A stretch of DNA of 64,000 bases from Nonomuraea ceibae (lineage in GTDB: Bacteria > Actinomycetota > Actinomycetes > Streptosporangiales > Streptosporangiaceae). The notes under the pieces are model-generated. The model made no database searches, had not been told where the DNA came from, and worked only from the letters and a program-made list of their open reading frames with translations. The position numbers and the translations under genes were made by a program. Location: NCBI RefSeq assembly GCF_019396325.1, contig NZ_JAHKRO010000031.1, positions 16,225-80,224 of the forward strand. Reading direction: 5' to 3'. Positions 41,156 through 50,443 of the stretch are shown piece after piece. Within the stretch, counting starts at the first letter, position 1. Each line of letters begins with the position of its first letter.

Positions 41156-41978
41156 GCAGCATCGCCTCGTCGGCCTCGGCCAGCATCCGGGTGAACGACC
41201 TGTCGCCGAGCCGGGTGAGCACGGTGAACCCCTTGCGGTCGCGCAGCGGGCTGGAGGACGACACCACGCCCGCGATCGCGCCGCCGTGCAGCGCCGGGCC
41301 GCCGCTGCCGCCCGCCGCCGCGTGGCAGTTGCGCGTCACGAGCACGCCCGGCCCCCGAGCCGGACCCTCGGACGTGCCCTCCACCGCGTCGCCCAGGCAG
41401 TGGTACATCCGGGTCCCCGGATACCGCTTGCCCGCCGGATAGCCGAGCAGCTCCAGCCCCCGCAGCGAGCTGCCCCTGCTGGTCGGCAACGGGCGCAGGC
41501 CCGGCCCGGTGACCTCCTCCAGCGCCTGCTGCTCCACCGTCGCCACCCCGACGATCCCCACGTCGTACGGGAGCAGCTTGGGCGAGTACGGCCGGTCCCG
41601 GTAGCGGGCCGGCACCCAGGTGCGCACCGCCGGCCACACGCCCAGCGGCGGGCTGCCCCGGTCGTAGCCCGGCAGGAACGCGAGCTGCTTGAGCGGCCTG
41701 CCCTGGTTGTACAGGCAGTGCGCCGCCGTCAGCACCAGGCTCCGGCTCCGGCTGCCGATCACCGATCCGCCGCACATCAGGTGGGTGCCCGTGACGGGAT
41801 CCCGCCCCACCAGCACCCCCGTCAGCCGCCGCGCTCCGGTGTACGGGCGCGGCACGGGGGCGAAGCCGAGACGGTCACCCCCCGGGGTGAGCACCTTGCG
41901 CACCGGGATGCTGCGCTGGGAGACGTCAGCGGCGACGGTGGGGTCGAGCAGGGCCAGAGTAAGCACCAACCTGAGCAC
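41142..41978 (-). CDS. Secreted trypsin-like serine protease
   Basis: 278 residues with a short signal peptide (MLRLVLTLALLDPTVA). S1 peptidase triad: His in 'LVLTAAHCLY', Asp in 'LLPYDVGIVGV' and Ser in 'NCHAAAGGSGGPAL', with 'HCLG' and 'RNCHAAAGG' cysteines for a disulfide. The short spacing and 'GTHLMCGGSVIGS' put it with the V8/glutamyl-type bacterial trypsins rather than full chymotrypsins. Probably secreted. Stands alone between converging neighbours. Confidence 0.87.
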   Translation of the reverse strand: MLRLVLTLALLDPTVAADVSQRSIPVRKVLTPGGDRLGFAPVPRPYTGARRLTGVLVGRDPVTGTHLMCGGSVIGSRSRSLVLTAAHCLYNQGRPLKQLAFLPGYDRGSPPLGVWPAVRTWVPARYRDRPYSPKLLPYDVGIVGVATVEQQALEEVTGPGLRPLPTSRGSSLRGLELLGYPAGKRYPGTRMYHCLGDAVEGTSEGPARGPGVLVTRNCHAAAGGSGGPALHGGAIAGVVSSSSPLRDRKGFTVLTRLGDRSFTRMLAEADEAMLLRKR

Positions 41979-42033
41979 CCACCTACTTCTAGCAGCAAAC
42001 GATCAGCCCGCTGACCTGCGACATCAAGGTTTA

Positions 42034-43038
42034 CTAAGCCATGTACTGGGCGCCCAGCGCACGCAGCCTGGCGTGCGCCGACTCGTACACCGAAGGGGTG
42101 CCGAGGTAGGCCTTGGGCAGTTTGGCGACCATCGTGTAGTTGGCGTCGCACACGTTGCCGACCGGCGCCTGCCCGGCCTGGCTGACGAGCTGGTAGGCGT
42201 CCAGCTCGTCGAGCCCGGTCAGGGACGACGTCCAGGTGACCAGGTCGTGCTGGCTGATGCGGTAGGCGTCCTCCAGCGGCCGGGCCGAACCGGTCGTCAT
42301 CAGGTGCAGGTCGTCCTCCAGCCTCGGCCACGGCGTCGCCACGCCCTTGATCAGCTCGACCGCGACCACGGTGTTCATGGCCGCCTCGACGGCGGTGCCG
42401 CACACCTCGCCGTGCCCCTGGAGCCCGTGGCCGTCACCGATGGAGAACAGCCCGCCCTCCACGTTGACGCCCAGGTAGACGGTGACGCCCGCGCGCAGCT
42501 CCGGCGTGTCCATGTTGCCGCCGTGCGCGTCGGGGACGATCGTCATGCGGGACTCGTTCGCGCCGGGCGCCACGCCGACCGTGCCGTGCATCGGGTCGAG
42601 CGGCAGCTCCACCCGGAAGTCGCTGTTGCGCGCCTGGTAGACGGCCACGCCCTTGGCCACGTCCAGGTCGTACCACCAGACCCGCTCCTCCAGCGGCGGC
42701 TGGAGCATGGCCGTGGTGTGGGTGCCGGTCAGCGCGCCGAAGTGCGGGAACGTGCTCGAAACGGCCCAGTCCCTGGCCGGGGTGATGGACACGAAGTGCA
42801 GCGCCAGCGTGTCGCCGGGCTCGGCCCCCTCGACGTGGAAGGGGCCGGTGACCGGGTTGAGATAGGGGAACTCGCACACCTGTGACGGCAGGTCGTCCAC
42901 CGACCGGACGCGGCCGGCGAAGCAGTCCTCGGTGAACAGCTCCAGGATCGTGCCGGGCCGCACCTTCCCGACGGGGGCCCGGCCGCCGAAGGTGTAGCTG
43001 TACTCCTCGGGGGAGGGGCGGTAAGAGATGACGTTCAA
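42034..43038 (-). CDS. Acetamidase/formamidase
   Basis: 334 residues of the FmdA/AmdA family, which hydrolyses formamide or short amides to ammonia and acid. Key segments 'FTEDCFAG', 'FHVEGAEPGDTLALHFVSI', 'FPHFGALTG', 'HGGNMDTPELRAGVTVYLGVNVEGGLFSIGDGHGLQGHGEVCGTAVE'. TTG start at 43038 overlaps the permease stop (TTGA) with GGAGG just upstream. Last gene of the sensor-permease-amidase operon. Confidence 0.88.
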   Translation of the reverse strand: MNVISYRPSPEEYSYTFGGRAPVGKVRPGTILELFTEDCFAGRVRSVDDLPSQVCEFPYLNPVTGPFHVEGAEPGDTLALHFVSITPARDWAVSSTFPHFGALTGTHTTAMLQPPLEERVWWYDLDVAKGVAVYQARNSDFRVELPLDPMHGTVGVAPGANESRMTIVPDAHGGNMDTPELRAGVTVYLGVNVEGGLFSIGDGHGLQGHGEVCGTAVEAAMNTVVAVELIKGVATPWPRLEDDLHLMTTGSARPLEDAYRISQHDLVTWTSSLTGLDELDAYQLVSQAGQAPVGNVCDANYTMVAKLPKAYLGTPSVYESAHARLRALGAQYMA

Positions 43039-44399
43039 GAGACCTCCGAGGGCAGGACGGGACGGCGGCCCGTCGAGTAGAGAACCAGCGCCACGATCAG
43101 CCCGATCCCGAGCCAGACGAACCCGAGCACCTGGGCGGCCACCGAGGCGTTGATGACGACCAGCACCAGCACGGCGAACCCGATCACGGGGACCAGCAGG
43201 TGCGCGGCCCAGTTGCGGCTGCGCTGCCGCACGACATAGTGCACCACGACCGCGACGTGCAGAAGCAGGAACGCCGTCATGGCGCCGAAGTTGATGAGCG
43301 AGCTGAGCAGCGAGATCGCGTCGGCGTAGAAGCTCAGCCCGACGCCCAGCACCAGCGTGATCAGCGCGACGGAGAAGGTGGCGTTGACGGGCACCTTGTG
43401 CTTGGGGTCGACGCGGGCCAGGAACGAGGGGAGCTGCCGGTCGCGGGCCATCGCGAACAGCAGCCGCGAGGTGGCCGCCTGGGCGACGAGTGAGTTGGCG
43501 AAGCCCCACGCGATCGCGGTGGCCACCGCGCACAGCACGCCGAGCCAGGCGCCGCCGGCGTACGTGGCGGTGTCGTAGAAGGCGTTGTCGACGTTGGCGC
43601 CGGGCACGAGGGCGGCGCGGTCGGGCACGAGCAGGGCCGCCACCCAGGTCTGCACCACGAACAGCACGGCGGCCAGCGCCAGCGCGGCGACCATGGAGCG
43701 GCCCAGGCGCCGGGCGTCCTCGCGGTTCTCCTCGGCGAGCGTGGAGATGCCGTCGAAGCCGAGGAACGACAGCACGGCGACCGAGGCGGCGCCGAAGACC
43801 AGCGTCCAGGAGAACGCCGAGGAGTCGAAGACCGGCGTGAGCGCCCCGGCCGTGCCCTTGCCCTGCGCCAGCGCGATGCCGCCGATCACCAGGAAGATCG
43901 CCAGGACGACGAGCTCGGCGGCCAGCATGATGCGGGTGATCCGGGCGGTCATCTGGATGCCGAGCCGGTTGATCACGGTGTTGAGCACGATGAAGACGAT
44001 CAGCCAGGCCCACACCGGCACGGCGGGCACGAAGGAGTGCATCGCGGCGCCGGCGACCATGTAGAGCAGGGTCGGCACGAGCAGGTAGTCCAGCAGGATC
44101 ACCCAGCCGGCCATGAACCCGACGGGGGCGGCGATGCCGCGGCCCGCGTAGGTGTAGACCGAGCCGGCCATCGGGAACGCCTTGGCCATCTGGGCGTAGG
44201 ACAGCGCGGTGAACGCCATCGCGACCAGGCCGATGATGTAGGCGAGCGCGACCATGCCGCCGGACGAGGCGAAGACGGTGCCGAAGATGCCGAACGGCGC
44301 AATCGGCACCATGAAGATCAGACCGTAGATCATCAGGTCGGCGAACCCGAGGGAGCGCTGGAGCTCCTGCCGGTAGCCGAACTGTTCGATGGTGCTCAT
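43035..44399 (-). CDS. APC family amino acid/amide permease
   Basis: 454 residues, 12 membrane helices. Begins 'QRSLGFADLMIYGLIFMVPIAPFGIFGTVFASSGG', the helix-1 break of APC transporters, with 'FPMAGSVYTYAGRGIAAPVGFMAGWVILLDYLLVP' and 'SFLGFDGISTLAEENRE'. Position between an AmiC-like sensor and an amidase suggests it takes up an amide or an amine-containing precursor. ATG 44399. Confidence 0.87.
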   Translation of the reverse strand: MSTIEQFGYRQELQRSLGFADLMIYGLIFMVPIAPFGIFGTVFASSGGMVALAYIIGLVAMAFTALSYAQMAKAFPMAGSVYTYAGRGIAAPVGFMAGWVILLDYLLVPTLLYMVAGAAMHSFVPAVPVWAWLIVFIVLNTVINRLGIQMTARITRIMLAAELVVLAIFLVIGGIALAQGKGTAGALTPVFDSSAFSWTLVFGAASVAVLSFLGFDGISTLAEENREDARRLGRSMVAALALAAVLFVVQTWVAALLVPDRAALVPGANVDNAFYDTATYAGGAWLGVLCAVATAIAWGFANSLVAQAATSRLLFAMARDRQLPSFLARVDPKHKVPVNATFSVALITLVLGVGLSFYADAISLLSSLINFGAMTAFLLLHVAVVVHYVVRQRSRNWAAHLLVPVIGFAVLVLVVINASVAAQVLGFVWLGIGLIVALVLYSTGRRPVLPSEVS

Positions 44400-44449
44400 G
44401 AACGGCTCCTTCAATGTGCTGGGGGTGATGAGCACATTAGAGGGTGAAG

Positions 44450-44478
44450 CTTTCTATTGAAAAGGTTTCTCTAGAAAG
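44450..44478. promoter_or_regulatory. 29-bp imperfect palindrome upstream of the permease
   Basis: CTTTCTATTGAAA (44450-44462), spacer AGG, TTTCTCTAGAAAG (44466-44478); 11 of 13 arm positions pair. It overlaps the stop of the sensor gene and lies 50 bases before the permease start. It could be an operator for a second promoter inside the operon; it has no T-run for a terminator. Confidence 0.45.
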
Positions 44479-45533
44479 AAATCAAGGCCGTCCGCCCTGC
44501 CCAGATGCACCTGACGGCGCACCTGCCGGTTCAGCAGCGTCAGCGGCCCCCGCGCGCTGGTGATCGTGGTGCCGTCGGCCACGGCGTCGACCTCCGGCAC
44601 CGCCAGCGACCCCGCCCGGGACGCCAGCGCCGCCAGCATCGCCACCGCCTCGTAACAGCCCTGCCCGTGGGCGTTGAGCATCGGCGCCTGCGGCCCGAAC
44701 CTGGCCGCGTAACGCTCGGCGAAGTCCAGGCTCGCGTCGGTGCCCAGGCCGTTGAAGTAGCCCATCGACGCGTACAGCTCGCCGGTGCCGTCACCGCCGA
44801 TGCCGAGCAGCCCGTGCTCCTCCAGTGCCCCGCACAGCCGGGCCGAGCCCAGCCCGCTGGCCGCGTAGGCCCGGTTGAAGTCCACCAGGTCGCTGCCGAT
44901 CAGCGTCAGCAGGATCGCGTCCGGCCGGGTGTCGGCCACCCGGTCGAGCCAGCGCGTCGCCTCCCCGTGACGGACGAACCGCTCGCCCACCACCCGCGCG
45001 CCCGCAGCCCGCAGCCGGGCCCGCGCGCTCGCGTGCACCAGCCGGGGCCACACGTAGTCGTTGCCCAGCAGGAACCAGCGCCGCGCCCCCCGCGCCCCCG
45101 CCAGCCACTCGATCCCGGGCGCGAGCTGCCTGCCGGGGGTCTCGCCCAGGAAGAAGACGCCCGGTGCGTGCCCGATCCCCTCGTACGGCGGCGCGTACAC
45201 GAACGGGGCCCGGCCGCCGATCGCCCGCACCACCGCCACCCGCACGTCACTGGCGTGGGATCCGGCCACCGCCTCCACGGCGCCCGACCGGACCAGCTCG
45301 CCCACCTCGGCGGCGACCACCGGGGCGGCCCGGCCGCCGTCGACCAGCACCAGCTCGACCGGCCTGCCCAGCATCCCGCCCGCGGCGTTGACCTCGCCGG
45401 CCGCCATCAGGGCGCAGTTGATCGCGCAGGGCCCCACCAGCCCCAGCACCCCCGACACGGGCACCACGAGCGCGACACGCAACGCGCCGGAGGGGAGGAG
45501 CCGGGCCTCGAGAGGATCGACGATCGCCGCCAC
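44454..45533 (-). CDS. AmiC/UrtA-like amide-binding protein without signal peptide
   Basis: 359 residues, GTG 45533 with AGGAGG 11 bases upstream. Type-I periplasmic-binding fold: 'LRVALVVPVSGVLGLVGPCAINCALMAAGEVNAAGGMLGRPVELVLVDGGR', 'VYAPPYEGIGHAPGVFFLGETPGRQLAPGIEWLAG', 'ERYAARFGPQAPMLNAHGQGCYEAV'. This is the AmiC/UrtA/FmdD class. It has no secretion signal, so it is likely a cytoplasmic sensor, like AmiC of Pseudomonas, which controls an antiterminator. Divergent from a MarR regulator and first gene of the amide operon. Confidence 0.8.
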   Translation of the reverse strand: MAAIVDPLEARLLPSGALRVALVVPVSGVLGLVGPCAINCALMAAGEVNAAGGMLGRPVELVLVDGGRAAPVVAAEVGELVRSGAVEAVAGSHASDVRVAVVRAIGGRAPFVYAPPYEGIGHAPGVFFLGETPGRQLAPGIEWLAGARGARRWFLLGNDYVWPRLVHASARARLRAAGARVVGERFVRHGEATRWLDRVADTRPDAILLTLIGSDLVDFNRAYAASGLGSARLCGALEEHGLLGIGGDGTGELYASMGYFNGLGTDASLDFAERYAARFGPQAPMLNAHGQGCYEAVAMLAALASRAGSLAVPEVDAVADGTTITSARGPLTLLNRQVRRQVHLGRADGLDFFLEKPFQ

Positions 45534-45581
45534 CCGACGAGTATCCTCCTGGAAAGCACCCGGGTGAAAGGACCTTGTTCA

Positions 45582-46013
45582 ATGACCGCCACCGGGCTCG
45601 GGTCCTCTCTCGCGTACCTCCTCAGCAGCGCCGAGCGGAGCGTCAACCGAGGGCTGGCCGCCGCCCTCGCCGGCGAGGACGTCACCGTCGAGCAGTGGCG
45701 CATCCTGCGCGCGCTCGCCGACGGGCGCGGCCACTCGATGGGCGAGCTGGCGGCGGCCGTGCTCATGCCGCACCCGACGCTGACCAAGGCCGTCGACCGG
45801 CTGATCGAGCGGGCCCTGGTCTACCGCGGCCCCTCGGCGGGCGACCGGCGCAAAGTGGCCGTGTTCGTCGCCGGCCGGGGCGCCGACCTGCTGGCGCGGG
45901 TGGACGGGGCGGTGGCCGAGCACCACCGCCTCATCGCCGACGCCCTCGGCCACGACCGCATGGAGCGGCTGATGAGCGACCTGGAGTCGCTCGTGGCCGA
46001 GCTCGACCGCTAA
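45582..46013 (+). CDS. MarR family regulator
   Basis: 143 residues, ATG 45582 with GAAAGGA upstream. Winged helix 'VTVEQWRILRALADGRGHSMGELAAAVLMPHPTLTKAVDRLIERALVYRGPSAGDRRKVAVFVAGRGADLL', with the D-x-R wing. Divergent from the amide operon by 48 bases, so it probably controls it. Confidence 0.88.
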   Translation: MTATGLGSSLAYLLSSAERSVNRGLAAALAGEDVTVEQWRILRALADGRGHSMGELAAAVLMPHPTLTKAVDRLIERALVYRGPSAGDRRKVAVFVAGRGADLLARVDGAVAEHHRLIADALGHDRMERLMSDLESLVAELDR

Positions 46014-46017
46014 CGGG

Positions 46018-47295
<1,278 letters not shown>

Positions 47296-47419
47296 GAAGA
47301 GGTCCTCCTGTTATGGACGCCCGATGTCTGGGTAAAGCGCCGTTGCCTAACCCTTTTGGGCGTACTTGTCGTGATCAGCCTAGAGGGGGTGTCTGGAGTT
47401 GCCTAGTGCTCGATATGCG

Positions 47420-47449
47420 ACACTCTGGCAGGCTTGTGGCCCAGAGTGT
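47420..47449. promoter_or_regulatory. Inverted repeat upstream of the PhoD-like gene
   Basis: ACACTCTGG (47420-47428) and CCAGAGTGT (47441-47449), perfect 9-bp arms with a 12-base spacer, in the 180-base gap between the divergent dehydrogenase and phosphatase genes. Candidate operator; regulator unknown. Confidence 0.45.
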
Positions 47450-47475
47450 GCCGAACTGTCGAACCGGGGGGTGTG

Positions 47476-49032
47476 ATGCCCGCACTGGTGGTCGGGCCGA
47501 TGTTGCGCTACGTCGATTCTGCCAGCGCCTCGATCTTCGTGGAGGCCGAAGCGCCGTGTACGGTCACCGTGGAGGCAGGCGGTCGGCCGTACAAGTCGCC
47601 CACCTTCACCGTCCACGGTCACCATTACGCGATTGTCGACATCACTGATATTTCCCAGGATGTCATCACGTATTCCGTGCGACTTGACGGTGACCAGGTG
47701 TGGCCGCCGGAAGGACGGCCGGAGAGCCGGATCCGGCGGCTGCCCGAGAGCGGGCCGCGCTCGCTGGCGTTCGGGTCGTGCCGGACGAGCGTGCCGCACG
47801 ACACCGCGCACGTCCTCACCCACGGTCACGACGTGCTGCGCGCCTACGGCTGCCACCTGGCGCGGGCGGACGAGGAGGAGTGGCCCGACCTGCTCCTGCT
47901 CCTCGGCGACCAGGTCTACGCCGACAGCCCGTCGCCCGAGATGCTCGAGTTCATCCGTGCCCGCCGCGACACCGAGCCGCGCGACGAGATCGCCGACTTC
48001 GAGGAGTACGCCGAGCTCTACCGCCAGGCGTGGACCGACCCGGAGATCCGCTGGCTGCTGTCCACCGTGCCGACCGCGATGATCTTCGACGACCACGACC
48101 TGCGCGACGACTGGAACACCTCCAAGACCTGGCGCGAGGAGATGGCCGCGACGAGCTGGTGGAAGCGCCGGGTGGTGGCCGGGCTGGGGGCGTACTGGGT
48201 GTACCAGCACCTGGGCAACCTGTCGCCCGCCGAACGGGCTGCTGACCCGCTTTATCGTGATTTGTCGGGTGCTGATGGCGACGGGGCGGCCGCGCTCGAC
48301 GCCTTCGCTGCCCTGGCCGACGCCGAGCCGTCCAGCAACCGGTGGAGCTACGCCCGCGACCTCGGCCCGTCCCGGCTCATCATGATCGACACCCGGTGCG
48401 CCAGGCAGCTCACGCCCGGCGACCGGCGCATGCTCGACCCGGCCGAACAGGCGTGGCTGGAGGAGCAGGTGTCCGCGCCCGCCGAGCGGCTGATCATCGG
48501 CTCGTCCATCCCGTTCCTGCTGCCCGAGGGCGTCCACGGCGTGCAGAACTGGAACGAGGCCCTGTGTGACGGCGCCTGGGGACGCACGGTCGCCCGCCTG
48601 TCGGAGCGCTTCCGTCAGGCGGTCGACCTGGAGCACTGGGCGGCGTTCCGGCGCTCGTTCGACGACCTGGCCAGGCTGTTCGCCGGGCTGGGCAAGCCGG
48701 TGCTCATCCTCTCGGGCGATGTGCACTACTCCTATGTCGCCAAGGCCCGCAAGGCGCCGGTCTACCAGGTGGTCTGCTCGCCGATTCGCAACCCGCTCAG
48801 CCGGCTGCTGCGCTGGGCCAACGTCTTCACCCAGTTCGGCATCGCCACGCTGGTCGGCGGGCTGCTGGCGCGCTCGGCCCGCATCCCGCGCCCGCCGTTC
48901 AGGTGGCGGGTGGTGGCCGGGCCGTGGTTCCAGAACGCGCTGGCCACGCTCAAGCTGCCCGAGGCCCGCGCCACCTGGCTCCAGTCGACCGGCGAGGAGG
49001 TCAAGGAACTCGGCACTGTACAACTGGAATGA
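47476..49032 (+). CDS. PhoD-like metallophosphatase
   Basis: 518 residues. Calcineurin-like fold of the PhoD group: 'SLAFGSCR', 'DLLLLLGDQVYAD', 'IFDDHDLRDDWN' and 'VLILSGDVHYSYVAKA', giving a binuclear metal site. An N-terminal beta-sandwich ('LVVGPMLRYVDSASASIFVEAEAPCTV') precedes it. No Tat or Sec signal peptide, unlike secreted PhoD, so it is probably cytoplasmic with an unknown phosphodiester substrate. ATG 47476. Confidence 0.86.
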   Translation: MPALVVGPMLRYVDSASASIFVEAEAPCTVTVEAGGRPYKSPTFTVHGHHYAIVDITDISQDVITYSVRLDGDQVWPPEGRPESRIRRLPESGPRSLAFGSCRTSVPHDTAHVLTHGHDVLRAYGCHLARADEEEWPDLLLLLGDQVYADSPSPEMLEFIRARRDTEPRDEIADFEEYAELYRQAWTDPEIRWLLSTVPTAMIFDDHDLRDDWNTSKTWREEMAATSWWKRRVVAGLGAYWVYQHLGNLSPAERAADPLYRDLSGADGDGAAALDAFAALADAEPSSNRWSYARDLGPSRLIMIDTRCARQLTPGDRRMLDPAEQAWLEEQVSAPAERLIIGSSIPFLLPEGVHGVQNWNEALCDGAWGRTVARLSERFRQAVDLEHWAAFRRSFDDLARLFAGLGKPVLILSGDVHYSYVAKARKAPVYQVVCSPIRNPLSRLLRWANVFTQFGIATLVGGLLARSARIPRPPFRWRVVAGPWFQNALATLKLPEARATWLQSTGEEVKELGTVQLE

Positions 49033-49044
49033 AAACCATTATCG
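49030..49044. promoter_or_regulatory. Possible Zur box
   Basis: TGAAAACCATTATCG. The opposite strand reads CGATAATGGTTTTCA, close to the actinobacterial Zur consensus TGAAAATGATTTTCA. It lies 11 bases before the methyltransferase start and overlaps the end of the phosphatase gene region. Not proven. Confidence 0.4.
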
Positions 49045-49054
49045 TGTCGGCGTC

Positions 49055-49765
49055 ATGAATCAGTATGACGTCGCCGTGCCCTTCTACGACCTGTGGCACG
49101 AGGACGGCCACGTGCCCGCCGCCCGCGCCGCCCTCCCGCCCGTGCTGGCGCGGGTGCGCGGGCCCGTGCTGGAGATCGGCGCGGGCACCGGCCTGATCAC
49201 CGAGGTCATCGCCGCCGCCACCGGCGGCGAGATCTTCGCCGTCGAGCCCGCCGCCGGCATGCGCGCCGTGCTCGTCTCCCGCCTCGCCCAGCGGCCCGGC
49301 CTGCTGGAGCGCGTCACCGTGCTGCCGTACGGGGCCCTCGACGCGGACGTCGACGAGCCGGTCGGCGCCGTCGTCATGATCGCGGTGCTCCAGGCGTTCG
49401 ACGCCGCCACGCGCCCGCGGCTCTGGGAGACGCTGGCCCGCCAGCTCCGGCCGGGCGGGCTGCTCGTGTTCGACCGCCGCGAGCCCGCGCCCGCCGTCCC
49501 CGGCGAGCCGGAGCTCCTGGGCTCCTACCGCGTCGGCAGGCACCGCTACGAGGTGCACGGCCACCTCCTGGCCGCCGAGGGCGAGCTGACCCGCTGGCGC
49601 TTCCGCTACGTGGTCACCCAGCGCGGCGTCGTCATCGGCGAGGACGAGGTCATCAGCGAGAGCCACCGCCCCACCCGCGCCCGCCTCGACGCCGAGCTCA
49701 CCGCCGCCGGGTTCACCCGCGCCGACGCCCCCGGCGGCCTGGACGTCTGGCGGTTCGCGAAATAG
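49055..49765 (+). CDS. SAM-dependent methyltransferase
   Basis: 236 residues. Class I methyltransferase: 'YDVAVPFYDLWHED', motif I 'VLEIGAGTGLITEVIAA', 'EIFAVEPAAGMRAVL', motif IV 'AVVMIAVLQAFDAATR', 'LRPGGLLVFDRRE'. The C-terminal part holds a lipocalin-like strand set 'VGRHRYEVHGHLLAAEGELTRWRFRYVV', common in actinobacterial small-molecule methyltransferases. Substrate unknown. The start is 22 bases after the PhoD-like gene. Confidence 0.85.
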   Translation: MNQYDVAVPFYDLWHEDGHVPAARAALPPVLARVRGPVLEIGAGTGLITEVIAAATGGEIFAVEPAAGMRAVLVSRLAQRPGLLERVTVLPYGALDADVDEPVGAVVMIAVLQAFDAATRPRLWETLARQLRPGGLLVFDRREPAPAVPGEPELLGSYRVGRHRYEVHGHLLAAEGELTRWRFRYVVTQRGVVIGEDEVISESHRPTRARLDAELTAAGFTRADAPGGLDVWRFAK

Positions 49766-49788
49766 TCGGTGTTTCGCGAAATAGTCGG
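49754..49788. repeat. Tandem 16-bp repeat before the ECF sigma gene
   Basis: TTCGCGAAATAGTCGG at 49754-49769 and again at 49773-49788, period 19 bp; each copy contains the palindrome TTCGCGAA. The first copy covers the methyltransferase stop codon. Located 59-93 bases before the ECF sigma start. Confidence 0.65.
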
Positions 49789-49846
49789 AACCGTGGTCCC
49801 CCGTGCGGCCAAGAACCAGATGACCGCATGAGAGAGGACCGACGAC

Positions 49847-50443
49847 GTGGTGGGTGTGCAGGAAGTGTCAGAGGCGCTGGACGACTCCGCGCTGATCGGG
49901 CGTTCACGCGACGACCCGGAAAGCTTCGCGGCTCTGTTCGACCGGCACGCCGACGAGATCCACCGCTACGCGGCCCGGCGCCTCGGCCCCGAACTGGCCG
50001 AGGACGTCACCGGCGAGGTGTTCCTGGTGGCCTTCCGCCGCCGGGCCCGCTACGACCCGGCCTGGCCCGACGCCAGGCCCTGGCTGTACGGGATCGCCAC
50101 CCGGGTCGTCGCCCAGCACCGCAGGGCCGAACGGCGGCGCAACCACGCCCTGGCCAAGGTGAGCCCGGAGCGGCCGGGCACCTTCGACGAGCGCAGCGCC
50201 GACCGCGTCACCGCCGAGCAGCTCCAGCCCCGGCTCGCCAAGGCGCTGACCGCGCTCAGCGCCGCCGAGCGCGACCTGCTGCTGCTCGTCGCCTGGGCCG
50301 ACCTCACCTACGAGGAGGCGGCCCTCGCCCTCGGCGTCCCCGTCGGCACCGTGCGGTCCAGGCTGCACAGGCTCCGCGCCAAGGTGCGCAGGGCACTCGG
50401 CGGCAACGATCCCTTCGCAGCAGAGGAGCCCCGGCATGGATGA
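49847..50443 (+). CDS. ECF RNA polymerase sigma factor
   Basis: 198 residues, GTG start. Region 2 'FAALFDRHADEIHRYAARRLGPELAEDVTGEVFLVAFRRRARYDP', 'ARPWLYGIATRVVAQHRR' and region 4 'ALTALSAAERDLLLLVAWADLTYEEAALALGVPVGTVRSRLHRLRAKVRRAL'. Overlaps the next gene by eight bases; that gene encodes the membrane partner. Two 16-bp direct repeats lie just upstream. Confidence 0.9.
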   Translation: MVGVQEVSEALDDSALIGRSRDDPESFAALFDRHADEIHRYAARRLGPELAEDVTGEVFLVAFRRRARYDPAWPDARPWLYGIATRVVAQHRRAERRRNHALAKVSPERPGTFDERSADRVTAEQLQPRLAKALTALSAAERDLLLLVAWADLTYEEAALALGVPVGTVRSRLHRLRAKVRRALGGNDPFAAEEPRHG

